Positions 46,525 to 56,805 of a DNA stretch of 64,000 bases are shown one piece after another. The notes under the pieces are model-generated. The model was given only the letters and a program-made list of their open reading frames with translations. It searched no databases and was not told the DNA's origin. The DNA is taken from the NCBI RefSeq assembly GCF_000013625.1, contig NC_009659.1, positions 1,674,001-1,738,000 of the forward strand, written 5' to 3'. The position numbers were made by a program, and so were the translations under genes. The stretch comes from Janthinobacterium sp. Marseille (GTDB taxonomy: Bacteria; Pseudomonadota; Gammaproteobacteria; Burkholderiales; Burkholderiaceae_D). The number at the start of each line of letters is the position of its first letter. The stretch's first letter is position 1.

Positions 46525-47343
46525 TTATTTGGCTTTCATGCGGATTGCGCGCAGTAGCAGGAGCAACCAGTCGCTTTTCCCCAGTTTCGGCCGTTGCCGG
46601 AACATATCGTAGCCGGATGCTTCCAGGCACTCGAGGATGCGCAAGCCGCCTTGCACTACCAGGCGTAATTCCCAGCCGATGCGGCCGGGCAGGCGCAAGG
46701 CCAGTGGAGCACCGGACAGCAGCATCGCACGTGCCCGCTGGACTTCGAATTGCATTAACTGGCGCCAGGCTGCATCGACCGTTTGCTGCGCGATCTGTTG
46801 CTCGGCTATATTGAATTTCTGCAGGTCTTGCTGTGGCAGGTAGATGCGTTCTTTCTGCCAGTCTATTGCGACGTCCTGCCAGAAGTTGATCAGTTGCAGC
46901 GCCGAGCAGATATCGTCCGACTCGCGCAGGTTCCCGGCATTCGCCGCGCCGTATAAATGCAGCATCAGGGTGCCGACCGGATTGGCGGAACGACGGCAGT
47001 AGTCGAGCAAGTCGTTAAAGCCGGCGTAGCGCGTGGTCACCACGTCTTGCTTGAAGGCGGATAGCAGGTCACGGAAGGGCTGCAGCGGCAAGTGGTACTC
47101 GGCGATGACTTGCGCCAGCTTGCGGAACAGCGCGGTGTCTGCTGTTGTTCCTGCTTCGATCTGATCCAGTTGCTGTTCATATGCAGCGAGCGCGGCCAGT
47201 CTTTCATCCGGGGTGGCATTGCCTTCGTCAGCCAGGTCGTCGGCGCTGCGTGCGAAGGCATAGATGACTTCAACCGCAGGGCGTAGCCGGGCCGGCAGGA
47301 GGATGGATGCTACCGGGAAATTTTCGTAATGATCGACGGACAT
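46525..47343 (-). CDS. hpnC: hydroxysqualene synthase HpnC
   Basis: 272 residues from ATG 47343, starting MSVDHYENFPVASILLP. Squalene/phytoene synthase fold with the Asp motifs RSADDLADEGN and NFWQDVAIDWQKERIYLP. It converts presqualene diphosphate to hydroxysqualene. The frame is open 58 codons further upstream, but that stretch lacks family features. hpnD follows after 142 bases on the same strand; no terminator is seen between. Confidence 0.92.
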   Translation of the reverse strand: MSVDHYENFPVASILLPARLRPAVEVIYAFARSADDLADEGNATPDERLAALAAYEQQLDQIEAGTTADTALFRKLAQVIAEYHLPLQPFRDLLSAFKQDVVTTRYAGFNDLLDYCRRSANPVGTLMLHLYGAANAGNLRESDDICSALQLINFWQDVAIDWQKERIYLPQQDLQKFNIAEQQIAQQTVDAAWRQLMQFEVQRARAMLLSGAPLALRLPGRIGWELRLVVQGGLRILECLEASGYDMFRQRPKLGKSDWLLLLLRAIRMKAK

Positions 47344-47729
47344 GAAGGCTTGGAAGTTAAGCGCCGGGTCAGGGCGGTAGTCGGGACGGCATATTGGCAA
47401 AGGATAAAAGTTTCCTGGCCGAATACCGGACTTTGCCGGAAGTGTAATTGAAATGGGTGGGTGGCCGCCAAATTGATTACTGCCTGCGGCAGCGATATCG
47501 GTGCGTCGGTGCTGCATCTTTCAGGGCGAAATTTGGCGGCTGGGCAGGGCGTTTACTTGGCTCAAGTAGGCAAAGTGTCAAAAATCAGCGCAGGCTGCAC
47601 AAAATCCAGTAAAATCCCGGGTTGAAGTTGAACAGCCGATACAAAAGGCAGTGCAGGGCGACCCTAATATTCACTTCGTGGTCGCCCTTTGCTTTTGCGC
47701 CTTTGGTATTTGCTAGCGCACTCATTCCC
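47344..47729. other. gene-free region between hpnC and tRNA-Leu
   Basis: 386 bases. It must hold the hpnC promoter (minus strand) and the tRNA-Leu promoter (plus strand). An 11-bp inverted repeat pairs 47464-47474 with 47530-47540, with a smaller hairpin CTGCC/GGCAG inside its loop. No T run follows, so it is not a terminator. No protein-like frame is seen. Confidence 0.5.
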
Positions 47730-47816
47730 GCGAGGATGGCGAAATTGGTAGACGCACCAGGTTTAGGTCCTGACGCCAGCAATGGTGTGGGGGTTCGAGT
47801 CCCCCTCCTCGCACCA
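47730..47816 (+). tRNA. tRNA-Leu (anticodon TAG)
   Basis: 87 bases with a long variable arm, as in class II tRNAs. Acceptor GCGAGGA pairs with TCCTCGC, anticodon loop TTTAGGT gives TAG, T arm has TTCGAGT, and CCA is encoded. It sits 29 bases before tig. Confidence 0.95.
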
Positions 47817-47845
47817 CAGAATTTTTTATTTTTTGGACGATTCAC

Positions 47846-49195
47846 ATGGCAACTGCAGTCGAAACTCTGGACAAACTTGAGCGCCGTATCACGATTACGG
47901 TGCCACTCGCCGATGTACAAGCGGAAGTTGAAAAACGCCTGAAGGTCCGTGCACGTACGGTGAAGGCGCCTGGCTTCCGCACTGGCAAAGTGCCGATGAA
48001 GATGGTCGCGCAACAGTACGGCTATCAAGTCGAAAACGAAGTATTGAACGATAAAGTCGGTCGCGCCTTCAACGAAGCCGCCAGCGAAAACAATCTGCGC
48101 GTTGCCGGTTTCCCGAAAATCGAACCGAAGACTGACGACGCTGCTGCCGAAGGCACCATCGTTTTCAACGCAACGTTTGAAGTTTACCCGGAAGTAAAAC
48201 TGGGTGACCTGGCTGCAGCCGACGTGGAAAAAACCACAGTTGAAGTCAGCGAAGCGGAAATCGATAAAACCATCGACATCCTGCGCAAACAACGCGTGCA
48301 CTACCACGTCAAGGGCGAGCAAAGCGCGCACGGCGACGGCGGTTCCGACCTGACAGCCAAAAATGGCGATCGCGTCACCATCGATTTCGTCGGTACCATC
48401 GACGGCGTTGAATTCCAGGGCGGCAAAGCGGAAGACTACGCTTTCGTACTGGGCGAAGGCCGCATGCTGGCTGAATTCGAAGCCGGCACCATCGGCTTGA
48501 AAGTTGGCGAATCGAAAACCTTCCCACTGGCTTTCCCTGCTGATTACCACGGTAAAGACGTGGCAGGCAAAACCGCTGAATTCACCATTACACTGAAGCA
48601 AATCGAATGGGCACACCTGCCGGAAGTCGATGCTGAATTTGCAAAATCGCTGGGTATCCCTGACGGCGACCTGCAAAAAATGCGTGAAGACATCAAAGTC
48701 AACCTGCAACGCGAAGTCAGCAGCCGCATCAAGGCCCGCACCAAAGACAGCGTGATGGATGCACTGATCAAGATCAGCGAACTGGACGTGCCTAAAGCAC
48801 TGATCGACCAGGACGTGGAGCGTTTGATGGAAATGACCCGTCAGGATATGGCGCAGCGCGGCATGAAAGTCAGCGACCTGCCATTCCCACCGGAATTGTT
48901 CACCGAACAAGCTGAACGTCGCGTACGCCTCGGCCTGATCCTGGCTGAAGTTGTCAAAGCGAACGACCTGCAGGCAAAACCGGAACAAGTCAAAGCGCAA
49001 GTTGAAGAGTTCGCGCAGAGCTACGAAGACCCACAACAGGTTCTGAAGTATTATTTCAGTGACCGTAGCCGTTTGGCTGAAGTTGAAGCCCTTGTATTGG
49101 AAGAAAACGTCGTCAATTACGTGCTGGGTAAAGCTAAAGTAACCGAGAAACCGGTTGCGTTCGATGAATTGATGAGCAATAACGCACAAGCGTAA
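47846..49195 (+). CDS. tig: trigger factor
   Basis: 449 residues. The N-terminal ribosome-binding domain has the signature GFRTGKVP, the FKBP-type prolyl isomerase domain ([20 protein letters not shown]) is at about 170-250, and a helical C-terminal chaperone domain follows. It binds nascent chains at the ribosome exit. clpP follows after 30 bases. Confidence 0.97.
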
Positions 49196-49225
49196 TAACT
49201 TGTGCGCTCTCCATAAGGAAAGCAG

Positions 49226-49858
49226 ATGATCACCACAAGCATGACTCGTACTTCCGCTCTCGATACCGATATGCTCGGTATGGTCCCGATGGTGATCGAA
49301 CAGAGTGGTCGCGGTGAGCGCGCATACGATATTTATTCGCGTTTGCTGAAAGAGCGCATTATTTTTCTGGTTGGCCCGGTCAATGACCAAATGGCCAACC
49401 TGATCGTTGCGCAATTGCTGTTCCTGGAAAGCGAAAATCCGGACAAGGATATCTCCCTCTACATTAACTCGCCTGGCGGTTCGGTTTCGGCCGGTATGGC
49501 GATTTATGACACCATGCAGTTCATCAAGCCGAATGTTTCGACTTTGTGTACCGGCCTGGCTGCGTCGATGGGTGCTTTCCTGCTGGCTGCGGGTGAGAAG
49601 GGCAAACGTTTTTCCCTGCCTAACTCCCGCATCATGATCCACCAGCCATTGGGCGGTGCTCAGGGCCAGGCTTCGGATATCGAGATCCAGGCACGTGAAA
49701 TACTGTATCTGCGCGAAAGATTGAATGCCATTCTTGCTGAAAGAACCGGCAAATCGGTCGAAGAAATTGCCAAGGATACTGATCGTGATAACTTTATGTC
49801 GGCAGATGCTGCAGTGACATACGGCATGATCGATAAAGTTTTGGCAACGCGCGCCTAA
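49226..49858 (+). CDS. clpP: ATP-dependent Clp protease proteolytic subunit
   Basis: 210 residues. The Ser-His-Asp triad is S114 (GLAASMGAF), H139 (MIHQPLGG) and D188 (TDRDNF). ClpP forms a double heptamer capped by ClpX or ClpA. The first residues are probably a processed propeptide. A terminator-like hairpin lies between it and clpX. Confidence 0.97.
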   Translation: MITTSMTRTSALDTDMLGMVPMVIEQSGRGERAYDIYSRLLKERIIFLVGPVNDQMANLIVAQLLFLESENPDKDISLYINSPGGSVSAGMAIYDTMQFIKPNVSTLCTGLAASMGAFLLAAGEKGKRFSLPNSRIMIHQPLGGAQGQASDIEIQAREILYLRERLNAILAERTGKSVEEIAKDTDRDNFMSADAAVTYGMIDKVLATRA

Positions 49859-49880
49859 GCCAGCTCGTATGTAATATTTG

Positions 49881-49911
49881 ACGCCCGGGCGCATCAACGT
49901 TCGGGCGTTTT
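49881..49911 (+). terminator. hairpin with T run between clpP and clpX
   Basis: ACGCCCG pairs with CGGGCGT around 14 bases, followed by TTTTG. It probably ends some tig-clpP transcripts. Confidence 0.7.
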
Positions 49912-50015
49912 GCTTTATAGGCTCTGTGTAAGGAAGCCGGTTTTTTTGAACGGCGTGACGAATTTGTAATTCGCAGGTAATATCAATCACTAGCTAACCA
50001 TAGATAACGCGCACC

Positions 50016-51284
50016 ATGTCAGAGAAAAAATCCTCCAGCGGTGAAAAACTGCTCTATTGCTCGTTTTGCGGCAAGAGCCAACACGAGGTAAAAAAGCTCA
50101 TCGCCGGACCGTCGGTCTTTATCTGCGATGAGTGCATAGACCTGTGCAATGACATCATTCGCGACGAAGCATCGAGCGTGGAAACCGTCGCTGGTCCGCG
50201 TACCGACCTGCCTACGCCGCAGGAATTGTGCGAGTTGCTGGATCAATATGTGATCGGACAGAACCCTGCGAAGCGCATTCTGTCCGTCGCGGTCTACAAC
50301 CACTACAAACGCCTCAAGCATCTCGGCAAGAAAGACGACGTCGAACTGGCCAAGAGCAACATCCTGCTGGTCGGTCCTACCGGCTCCGGCAAGACCTTGC
50401 TGGCCCAGACACTGGCGCGCACACTGGATGTGCCGTTCGTGATCGCGGATGCAACCACGCTGACCGAAGCCGGTTATGTCGGTGAAGATGTCGAAAACAT
50501 TATTCAAAAGCTTTTGCAAAACTGTAACTACGAAGTCGAGCGCGCGCAAAAGGGTATCGTCTACATTGATGAAATCGACAAGATTTCACGCAAGTCGGAC
50601 AATCCATCGATTACGCGCGACGTCTCCGGCGAAGGTGTGCAACAGGCTTTGCTGAAACTGATCGAAGGTACGATGGCGTCGGTGCCACCGCAAGGCGGCC
50701 GCAAGCATCCGAACCAGGATTTCGTGCAAATCGACACCACCAACATCATGTTCATCTGCGGTGGCGCATTTGACGGCCTGGCGAAGATTATTTCCGAACG
50801 TTCGGAGAAGAGCGGTATCGGTTTCTCCGCCAGCGTGAAGAGCCGCGAAGAACGTACCGCGAGCCAGGTCATGATGGATACCGAACCTGAAGATTTGATC
50901 AAGTTCGGCCTGATTCCTGAACTGGTCGGTCGTTTGCCGGTAGTGGCAACCCTGCGCGAACTGGACGAAGAAGCATTGATCCAGATCTTGCTGGAACCAA
51001 AGAATGCGCTGATCAAGCAATATTCGAAATTGTTGCAGATGGAAGGCGCTGAACTGGAAATCCGTCCGGCCGCCCTGCAGGCGATTGCGAAAAAAGCGAT
51101 TGCACGCAAGACCGGTGCGCGTGGTTTGCGCTCGATCCTGGAGCATGCTTTGCTGGACGTCATGTTCGAATTGCCGAATGAGCAAAACGTTGCCAAGGTT
51201 GTCATCGATGAAGGCACTATTAACCATGGCGCCAAACCATTGTTGATCTATCACGAGCAAGCTAAAGTTTCCGGCGCGAAATAA
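50016..51284 (+). CDS. clpX: ATP-dependent Clp protease ATP-binding subunit ClpX
   Basis: 422 residues. The N-terminal zinc-binding domain has CSFCGK and CDECID. Walker A is [13 protein letters not shown], Walker [11 protein letters not shown], and IGF (SGIGFSA) is the ClpP-docking loop. It unfolds tagged substrates and feeds them to ClpP. Confidence 0.97.
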   Translation: MSEKKSSSGEKLLYCSFCGKSQHEVKKLIAGPSVFICDECIDLCNDIIRDEASSVETVAGPRTDLPTPQELCELLDQYVIGQNPAKRILSVAVYNHYKRLKHLGKKDDVELAKSNILLVGPTGSGKTLLAQTLARTLDVPFVIADATTLTEAGYVGEDVENIIQKLLQNCNYEVERAQKGIVYIDEIDKISRKSDNPSITRDVSGEGVQQALLKLIEGTMASVPPQGGRKHPNQDFVQIDTTNIMFICGGAFDGLAKIISERSEKSGIGFSASVKSREERTASQVMMDTEPEDLIKFGLIPELVGRLPVVATLRELDEEALIQILLEPKNALIKQYSKLLQMEGAELEIRPAALQAIAKKAIARKTGARGLRSILEHALLDVMFELPNEQNVAKVVIDEGTINHGAKPLLIYHEQAKVSGAK

Positions 51285-51339
51285 TCAGGATGCCATTGGG
51301 AAATCAGTAAAGTTTTGTAAAAATAGGCAGAAATTATCA

Positions 51340-51365
51340 AAAACGGGCTTTTTTAGCCCGTTTTT
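51340..51365 (+). terminator. intrinsic terminator after clpX
   Basis: AAAACGGGCT pairs with AGCCCGTTTT around a T loop, followed by further T. It closes the clpX transcript. Confidence 0.9.
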
Positions 51366-51421
51366 CATTTAAAACGCAGTACAATTAAAACCAGCAGGGA
51401 TCATTCAGGCTTCCATAGTAG

Positions 51422-51457
51422 AGCCACTTCGAAGACAACTTCGCGGGTGGCTTTTTT
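51422..51457 (+). terminator. second terminator hairpin between clpX and lon (leader or short RNA)
   Basis: AGCCAC pairs with GTGGCT outside an inner CGAAG/CTTCG stem, followed by six T. A TACAAT at 51380-51385, after the clpX terminator, could start a transcript of about 65 bases that ends here. It lies 90 bases before lon. It is either an attenuator or a small RNA end. Confidence 0.65.
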
Positions 51458-51546
51458 ATTTTTCTGGATGATTTTTGTTGCTGTCCGGGCTTGTGTTTTG
51501 GCCGTTAGCGCCAACATCATTAACACGTTTATAGATAAGGCTCGCC

Positions 51547-53961
51547 ATGACGACTACTATTTCCACTGAACAAACCCAACTGCCGCTGTTACCGTTGCGT
51601 GATGTTGTTGTCTTCCCGCATATGGTGATCCCTCTGTTCGTCGGTCGTCCTAAATCAATCAAAGCCCTCGAAGCTGCGATGGAGCAAGGCAAGAGCATCA
51701 TGCTTGCCGCGCAAAAGGCCGCCGCCAAAGACGAACCATCAGCCGACGATATCTATGAAATCGGCTGCGTCGCGAACATCCTGCAAATGTTGAAGCTGCC
51801 AGACGGTACTGTCAAAGTACTGGTCGAAGGCGCGCAACGTGCACGTATCCATCACATCAGTGAGCTGGATACGCATTTCGTCGCAGATCTGACGCCGATT
51901 GAATCCGAAGCGGGCGATGAGTCCGAAGTGGAAGCAATGCGCCGCGCAATCGTGCAGCAGTTTGACCAATACGTAAAACTGAACAAAAAAATCCCGCCGG
52001 AGATCCTGACTTCGCTGGCTGGAATCGATGATGCCGGCCGTCTGGCTGACACCATTGCCGCCCACTTGCCGCTCAAACTTGAGCAAAAGCAAGTCATCCT
52101 GGAAATCTTCAACGTAGCGAAACGCTATGAGCATTTGCTCGGCCAGCTCGAAGGCGAACTCGACATCCTGCAAGTCGAGAAGCGTATCCGTGGTCGCGTG
52201 AAGCGCCAGATGGAGAAATCGCAACGCGAATACTATTTGAACGAGCAGGTCAAAGCGATTCAAAAAGAATTGGGCGAAGGCGAAGAGGGCGCTGATCTCG
52301 AAGATCTCGAGAAGAAAATCATTGCTGCCAAGATGCCTAAGGAAGCATTGGCCAAGGCTCAGAATGAGTTGAAAAAACTCAAGCTGATGTCGCCGATGTC
52401 GGCTGAAGCAACGGTCGTGCGTAACTACATCGACACTTTGCTTGGCTTGCCTTGGAAGAAAAAATCGAAAGTGAACAACGATCTGGCCAATGCTGAAAAA
52501 GTATTGGAAGACGATCACTACGGTCTTGAGAAGGTCAAGGAACGCATCCTGGAATATCTTGCCGTGCAACAGCGCGTCGATAAACTGAAAGCGCCTATCC
52601 TGTGCTTCGTTGGCCCTCCAGGCGTGGGTAAAACTTCGCTCGGCCAATCGATTGCACGTGCGACGAATCGCAAGTTCGTACGTATGGCTTTGGGCGGCGT
52701 GCGCGATGAAGCAGAGATCCGCGGTCATCGTCGTACCTATATCGGTTCGATGCCCGGCAAGATTTTGCAAAGCCTGGCGAAAACCGGTGTGCGCAATCCA
52801 TTGTTCCTGCTGGATGAGATTGACAAACTCGGCATGGATTTCCGTGGCGATCCGTCGTCGGCTTTGCTCGAAGTGCTGGATCCCGAGCAAAACCATACTT
52901 TCTCGGATCACTACGTCGAAGTCGATTTCGATTTGTCGGACGTGATGTTTGTTGCGACTTCAAACTCGTACAACATTCCGCCAGCCTTGCTCGATCGTAT
53001 GGAAGTGATTCGTCTGTCGGGTTATACCGAAGATGAAAAAACCAGCATCGCGCAACGTTACCTCTTGCCGAAACAGATCAAGAACAATGGTCTGAAGGAG
53101 GATGAAATCAGCGTGGCTGAATCCGCGATCCGCGACATCATTCGTTACTACACGCGTGAAGCCGGTGTGCGTTCACTGGAACGGGAAATTTCGAAGATCT
53201 GCCGCAAGGTCGTGAAAATGCTGCTGCTCAAAAAGCAGGACAGGAAAGTCACGGTCTCGACCAAGAACCTCGACAAATTCCTCGGTGTGCGTCAATTCGA
53301 TTTCGGTGTAGCCGAAAAAGAAAACCAAATCGGCCAGGTGGTCGGTCTGGCATGGACTGAAGTCGGCGGCGATCTGCTCACCATCGAATCGATGGCGATG
53401 CCAGGCAAGGGCGGCATCATCCGTACCGGTACTTTGGGCGATGTGATGAAGGAATCGATCGAAGCAGCGCGCACCGTCGTGCGTAGCCGCGCGAAGAAAC
53501 TCGGTATCAAAGCCGATATCTTCGAGAAGAGCGATATCCATATTCACGTACCTGAGGGTGCGACGCCGAAGGATGGCCCGTCGGCCGGTGTGGCGATGAC
53601 GCTGGCGATGGTATCGGTGTTCACAGGCATTCCTGTACGCGCAGATGTCGCGATGACCGGTGAGATCACTTTGCGTGGCGAAGTACTGCCTATCGGTGGC
53701 TTGAAAGAGAAACTGCTGGCAGCACATCGCGGCGGTATCAAGACAGTTTTGATACCGGAACAAAACGTGAAGGACCTGGCTGAGATTCCAGATAGTGTGA
53801 AGAACAAGCTTGAAATCGTACCGGTACGCTGGATCGATAAAGTGCTTGAGATCGCATTGGAACGCGCACCAGTGCCATTGACGGATGAAGAGGTGGCAGT
53901 GGTTGATACTACTGTTGCGAAGCCTGCAGAGTCCAACGATCCTAATGTCGTGAAGCATTAA
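51547..53961 (+). CDS. lon: ATP-dependent protease Lon
   Basis: 804 residues. It has an N-terminal LAN substrate domain (PLLPLRDVVVFPHMVIPLFV), an AAA+ module with Walker A GPPGVGKTSLGQS, and a C-terminal protease domain. The catalytic dyad is S679 (GPSAGVAM) and K722 (GGLKEKLLA). Lon degrades misfolded and specific short-lived regulators. A strong terminator follows. Confidence 0.97.
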   Translation: MTTTISTEQTQLPLLPLRDVVVFPHMVIPLFVGRPKSIKALEAAMEQGKSIMLAAQKAAAKDEPSADDIYEIGCVANILQMLKLPDGTVKVLVEGAQRARIHHISELDTHFVADLTPIESEAGDESEVEAMRRAIVQQFDQYVKLNKKIPPEILTSLAGIDDAGRLADTIAAHLPLKLEQKQVILEIFNVAKRYEHLLGQLEGELDILQVEKRIRGRVKRQMEKSQREYYLNEQVKAIQKELGEGEEGADLEDLEKKIIAAKMPKEALAKAQNELKKLKLMSPMSAEATVVRNYIDTLLGLPWKKKSKVNNDLANAEKVLEDDHYGLEKVKERILEYLAVQQRVDKLKAPILCFVGPPGVGKTSLGQSIARATNRKFVRMALGGVRDEAEIRGHRRTYIGSMPGKILQSLAKTGVRNPLFLLDEIDKLGMDFRGDPSSALLEVLDPEQNHTFSDHYVEVDFDLSDVMFVATSNSYNIPPALLDRMEVIRLSGYTEDEKTSIAQRYLLPKQIKNNGLKEDEISVAESAIRDIIRYYTREAGVRSLEREISKICRKVVKMLLLKKQDRKVTVSTKNLDKFLGVRQFDFGVAEKENQIGQVVGLAWTEVGGDLLTIESMAMPGKGGIIRTGTLGDVMKESIEAARTVVRSRAKKLGIKADIFEKSDIHIHVPEGATPKDGPSAGVAMTLAMVSVFTGIPVRADVAMTGEITLRGEVLPIGGLKEKLLAAHRGGIKTVLIPEQNVKDLAEIPDSVKNKLEIVPVRWIDKVLEIALERAPVPLTDEEVAVVDTTVAKPAESNDPNVVKH

Positions 53962-53983
53962 CAGCCAGTGAATTTCATGGTTT

Positions 53984-54014
53984 AAAAAAGCGCTCTTCGG
54001 AGCGCTTTTTTTTT
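53984..54014. terminator. intrinsic terminator after lon
   Basis: GCGCTC TTCG GAGCGC with a stable tetraloop, flanked by six A before and nine T after. Confidence 0.94.
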
Positions 54015-54110
54015 CGCGTCATCACGGAAAAAAATATTCTTAGAAGCACGAAGGATGAATCTTAAACATAAAAAATGTTAATTTTCAGAGGAGAAAATCG
54101 TGCAAAGCGC

Positions 54111-54139
54111 TTGACACAAGGCTTTGCGGCTTGTTTAAT
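54111..54139 (+). promoter_or_regulatory. sigma-70-type promoter of hupB
   Basis: A perfect -35 TTGACA at 54111-54116 and -10 TTTAAT at 54134-54139 are separated by 17 bases. The start would fall near 54147, leaving a leader of about 85 bases before hupB. Confidence 0.75.
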
Positions 54140-54232
54140 ACTTGCTGCAGATTTTTCTGCGTCCGCATCATCGTTTTAGCAATACTGCGTAAAGCACGAG
54201 ATGCGGCATTCAACCTTTGTGAGGGGACGTAA

Positions 54233-54505
54233 GTGAATAAAACCGAATTGATTGACCACATTGCTGGTTCCGCCGATATTTCCAAAGCTGCCGCAGCACG
54301 CGCGCTTGATTCAGTGATCGGTGCAGTCAAAACCACATTGAAGAAAAATGGCTCCGTAACCCTGGTTGGTTTCGGTACATTTTCCGTAGGAAAACGTGCA
54401 GCACGCACCGGCAGAAACCCACGTACTGGCGAAGCGATCAAAATCAAAGCAGCTAAAGTGCCTAAATTTAAACCAGGCAAAGCATTGAAAGACGCAGTTA
54501 ACTAG
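54233..54505 (+). CDS. hupB: DNA-binding protein HU-beta
   Basis: 90 residues with GTG start (GAGGGG upstream). The core is [20 protein letters not shown], the DNA-binding arm [12 protein letters not shown], and the C-terminus [15 protein letters not shown] is an abundant nucleoid protein. Its position after lon is normal for proteobacteria. Confidence 0.97.
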   Translation: MNKTELIDHIAGSADISKAAAARALDSVIGAVKTTLKKNGSVTLVGFGTFSVGKRAARTGRNPRTGEAIKIKAAKVPKFKPGKALKDAVN

Positions 54506-54590
54506 TAGCAAATTGGTTCAACATGCTGTAAAATATTTTCTTTTGCGGCGTGGTGACAACGCTGTATGTTTGGCTGGTTAAGCAAGATTC

Positions 54591-54666
54591 GGGTGCTTAG
54601 CTCAGTTGGTAGAGCGGCGCCCTTACAAGGCGTAGGTCGGCGGTTCGACCCCGTCAGCACCCACCA
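54591..54666 (+). tRNA. tRNA-Val (anticodon TAC)
   Basis: 76 bases. Acceptor GGGTGCT pairs with AGCACCC, D stem GCTC/GAGC, anticodon loop CTTACAA gives TAC, and CCA is encoded. Confidence 0.95.
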
Positions 54667-54702
54667 TCAGTCAAACTCGCAAAATAATCATCAAGTAGTT
54701 TA

Positions 54703-54779
54703 GGAGTGGTAGTTCAGCTGGTTAGAATACCGGCCTGTCACGCCGGGGGTCGCGGGTTCGAGTCCCGTCCACTCCGCCA
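54703..54779 (+). tRNA. tRNA-Asp (anticodon GTC)
   Basis: 77 bases. Acceptor GGAGTGG pairs with CCACTCC, anticodon loop CTGTCAC gives GTC, and CCA is encoded. It lies 36 bases after tRNA-Val, probably on the same transcript. Confidence 0.95.
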
Positions 54780-54787
54780 AAAAAATA

Positions 54788-54814
54788 AAAGGCGAACGAG
54801 AGTTCGCCTTTTTT
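54788..54814. terminator. intrinsic terminator after the tRNA pair
   Basis: GGCGAAC GAGA GTTCGCC with an A run before and six T after. Confidence 0.94.
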
Positions 54815-54860
54815 CATATATGCGACGTATTGATCGCGTTTTGCCTGTGATTGGTTAGCC

Positions 54861-56777
54861 ATGTTTGATTTTATCCGCACACACCAACGTCTGATGCAGT
54901 TCCTGCTGCTGCTGGTTATCTTCCCGTCGTTCGCATTGTTCGGCCTGGAAAGCTACACCAGCATGGGCGATTCATCGACCACCGTGGCCAAGGTAGATGG
55001 CCAGGCGATTACGCAACCGGAATGGGATGCAGCCCAGCGCGAACAGATGGAACGTTTCCGTCAAATGTTCGGCGGCCAGTTCGATCCGAAGATGTTCGAT
55101 ACCCCGGAAGCCAAGCAGGATGTGCTGGATGGCCTGATCGCACAACGCGTATTGGCGGCAGAAGCCAAGCGCAATAAATTATCGGTTTCCGACCAGACCC
55201 TGCAACAAACCATCATGGGTATCGCCGGCCTGACCACTGCGGACGGCAAGTTCGATGTAGAGCGTTACAAATCACTGCTGGCAGCACAAGGCATGACGCC
55301 GGCAATGTATGAAGCCAGCCTGCGCCAGGACCTGATCGTGCAGCAAGTCAATGCAGCAATCCAGTCGACCGCTTTTGCACCAGATTCGCTGGCACAGCGT
55401 TTGTCCGAACTGGGTGAGCAGGAACGTGAAGTACAGTACCTGACATTCAAGGCTGCGGATTACGCGTCGCAAGTCAAGGTGACGGACGACATGCTCAAGG
55501 CTTACTACGACAAGAGCAATGAATTCTCGGTGCCGGAGCAGGTGAAGGCAGAGTACGTCGTGTTGACGGCTGATGCACTGGCCTCGCAAATCAATGTCAG
55601 CGACGCGGATATCAAATCCTATTACGAGCAGAATGCGAAGCAATATGGCGTTGACGAACAACGTCGTGCCAGCCACATCCTGATTGCTGCAAACAAAGAT
55701 GCGCCGGCAGCAGAAAAAGCTGCGGCCAAGGCGAAAGCAGAGAAACTGCTGGAAACCCTGCGCAAATCACCACAGGATTTTGCCAAGCTGGCAAAGGAAA
55801 ATTCGAATGATCCAGGTTCCGCAGAGCGCGGCGGTGACCTCGATTTCTTCAGCAAGGGCATGATGGTCAAGCCGTTTGAAGATGCTGCATTCAAACTGAA
55901 ACAAGGTGAATTGAGCGACCTGGTTGAATCGGATTACGGTTTCCACATCATCAAAGTGACGGCCATCAAACCGGCGACATTGAAACCATTGGAACAAGTC
56001 AAAGGCGATATCGCGAATGACATCCGCAAGCAGTTGGTGACCAAGAAATATGCGGAAACCGCCGATGTATTCAGCAACACCGTCTATGAACAATCGGATA
56101 GCCTGAAGTCGGTTGCCGACAAGCTGAAGCTGAAGATTGAAACGGTCAACAACCTGTCGCGCCAGCCGAATCCGGCCGTGGCGGCAACCGCGCCTTTCAA
56201 CAGCCCGAAATTCCTGAGCGCCTTGTTCTCGGAAGATTCGCTGAAGAACAAGCGTAATACGGAAGCTGTCGAAGTCGCGCCGAACACCCTGATCGCAGGC
56301 CGTGTAGTCGATTACAAACCAGCCAGCAAGCGTCCGTTCGACGAAGTGAAGGCGCAGGTTCGTGATCGCGTGATCCAGACTGAAGCGCTCGTACTGGCGA
56401 AAAATGCCGGCGAAGAAAAACTGGCAGCATTGAAAGCGAAAGACGATGCGAGCGGATTCTCCGCGACCCAAACCGTCTCGCGTGCGAAGAGCCAGGGCGT
56501 CAATCCTGCCTTGTTCCTCGCAGTGATGAAGGCTGATACCAGCAAGCTGCCGTCGTATGTCGGTGTTGAAGTGCCGGGCCAGGGCTACGGTGTATTGCGC
56601 GTTACACGCGTGGTACAACCAAGCAATGTGGATAAGGCCAAACGCCAGGCGGAGCAACAGCAAATTACTGCGGCATTGGCGCAGGAAGAGATGCAGGCTT
56701 ACCTCGATGTCTTGAAAGAAAAAGCCAAGGTAAAAATCATCAAGCCGGCAGTTGCCAAGGCCGACGGTGCTGAATAA
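54861..56777 (+). CDS. ppiD: periplasmic folding chaperone PpiD
   Basis: 638 residues. A single N-terminal membrane anchor (about 12-30) is followed by a SurA-N-like helical part (up to about 180), a parvulin domain (about 265-365: RRASHILIAA, FAKLAKENSNDPGSAERGGDLDFF, GFHIIKVT) and a C-terminal half. PpiD sits at the SecYEG exit and helps folding of newly exported proteins. Parvulin activity of PpiD proteins is usually weak. Its position after hupB and tRNAs is conserved. Confidence 0.93.
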   Translation: MFDFIRTHQRLMQFLLLLVIFPSFALFGLESYTSMGDSSTTVAKVDGQAITQPEWDAAQREQMERFRQMFGGQFDPKMFDTPEAKQDVLDGLIAQRVLAAEAKRNKLSVSDQTLQQTIMGIAGLTTADGKFDVERYKSLLAAQGMTPAMYEASLRQDLIVQQVNAAIQSTAFAPDSLAQRLSELGEQEREVQYLTFKAADYASQVKVTDDMLKAYYDKSNEFSVPEQVKAEYVVLTADALASQINVSDADIKSYYEQNAKQYGVDEQRRASHILIAANKDAPAAEKAAAKAKAEKLLETLRKSPQDFAKLAKENSNDPGSAERGGDLDFFSKGMMVKPFEDAAFKLKQGELSDLVESDYGFHIIKVTAIKPATLKPLEQVKGDIANDIRKQLVTKKYAETADVFSNTVYEQSDSLKSVADKLKLKIETVNNLSRQPNPAVAATAPFNSPKFLSALFSEDSLKNKRNTEAVEVAPNTLIAGRVVDYKPASKRPFDEVKAQVRDRVIQTEALVLAKNAGEEKLAALKAKDDASGFSATQTVSRAKSQGVNPALFLAVMKADTSKLPSYVGVEVPGQGYGVLRVTRVVQPSNVDKAKRQAEQQQITAALAQEEMQAYLDVLKEKAKVKIIKPAVAKADGAE

Positions 56778-56805
56778 GCATTAAGTGAACTGAAGCTACA
56801 AAAAA

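Noticed and set aside
47585..49990. 801-codon minus-strand frame antisense to tRNA-Leu, tig and clpP
   Set aside because: The real genes on the plus strand carry full family motifs. The [14 protein letters not shown] stretch is a known artefact of reading through tRNA-Leu backwards.
51480..51546. Possible sigma-32 promoter for lon (CTTGTG and CCAACAT)
   Set aside because: Both boxes deviate from the heat-shock consensus and the match could easily be chance.
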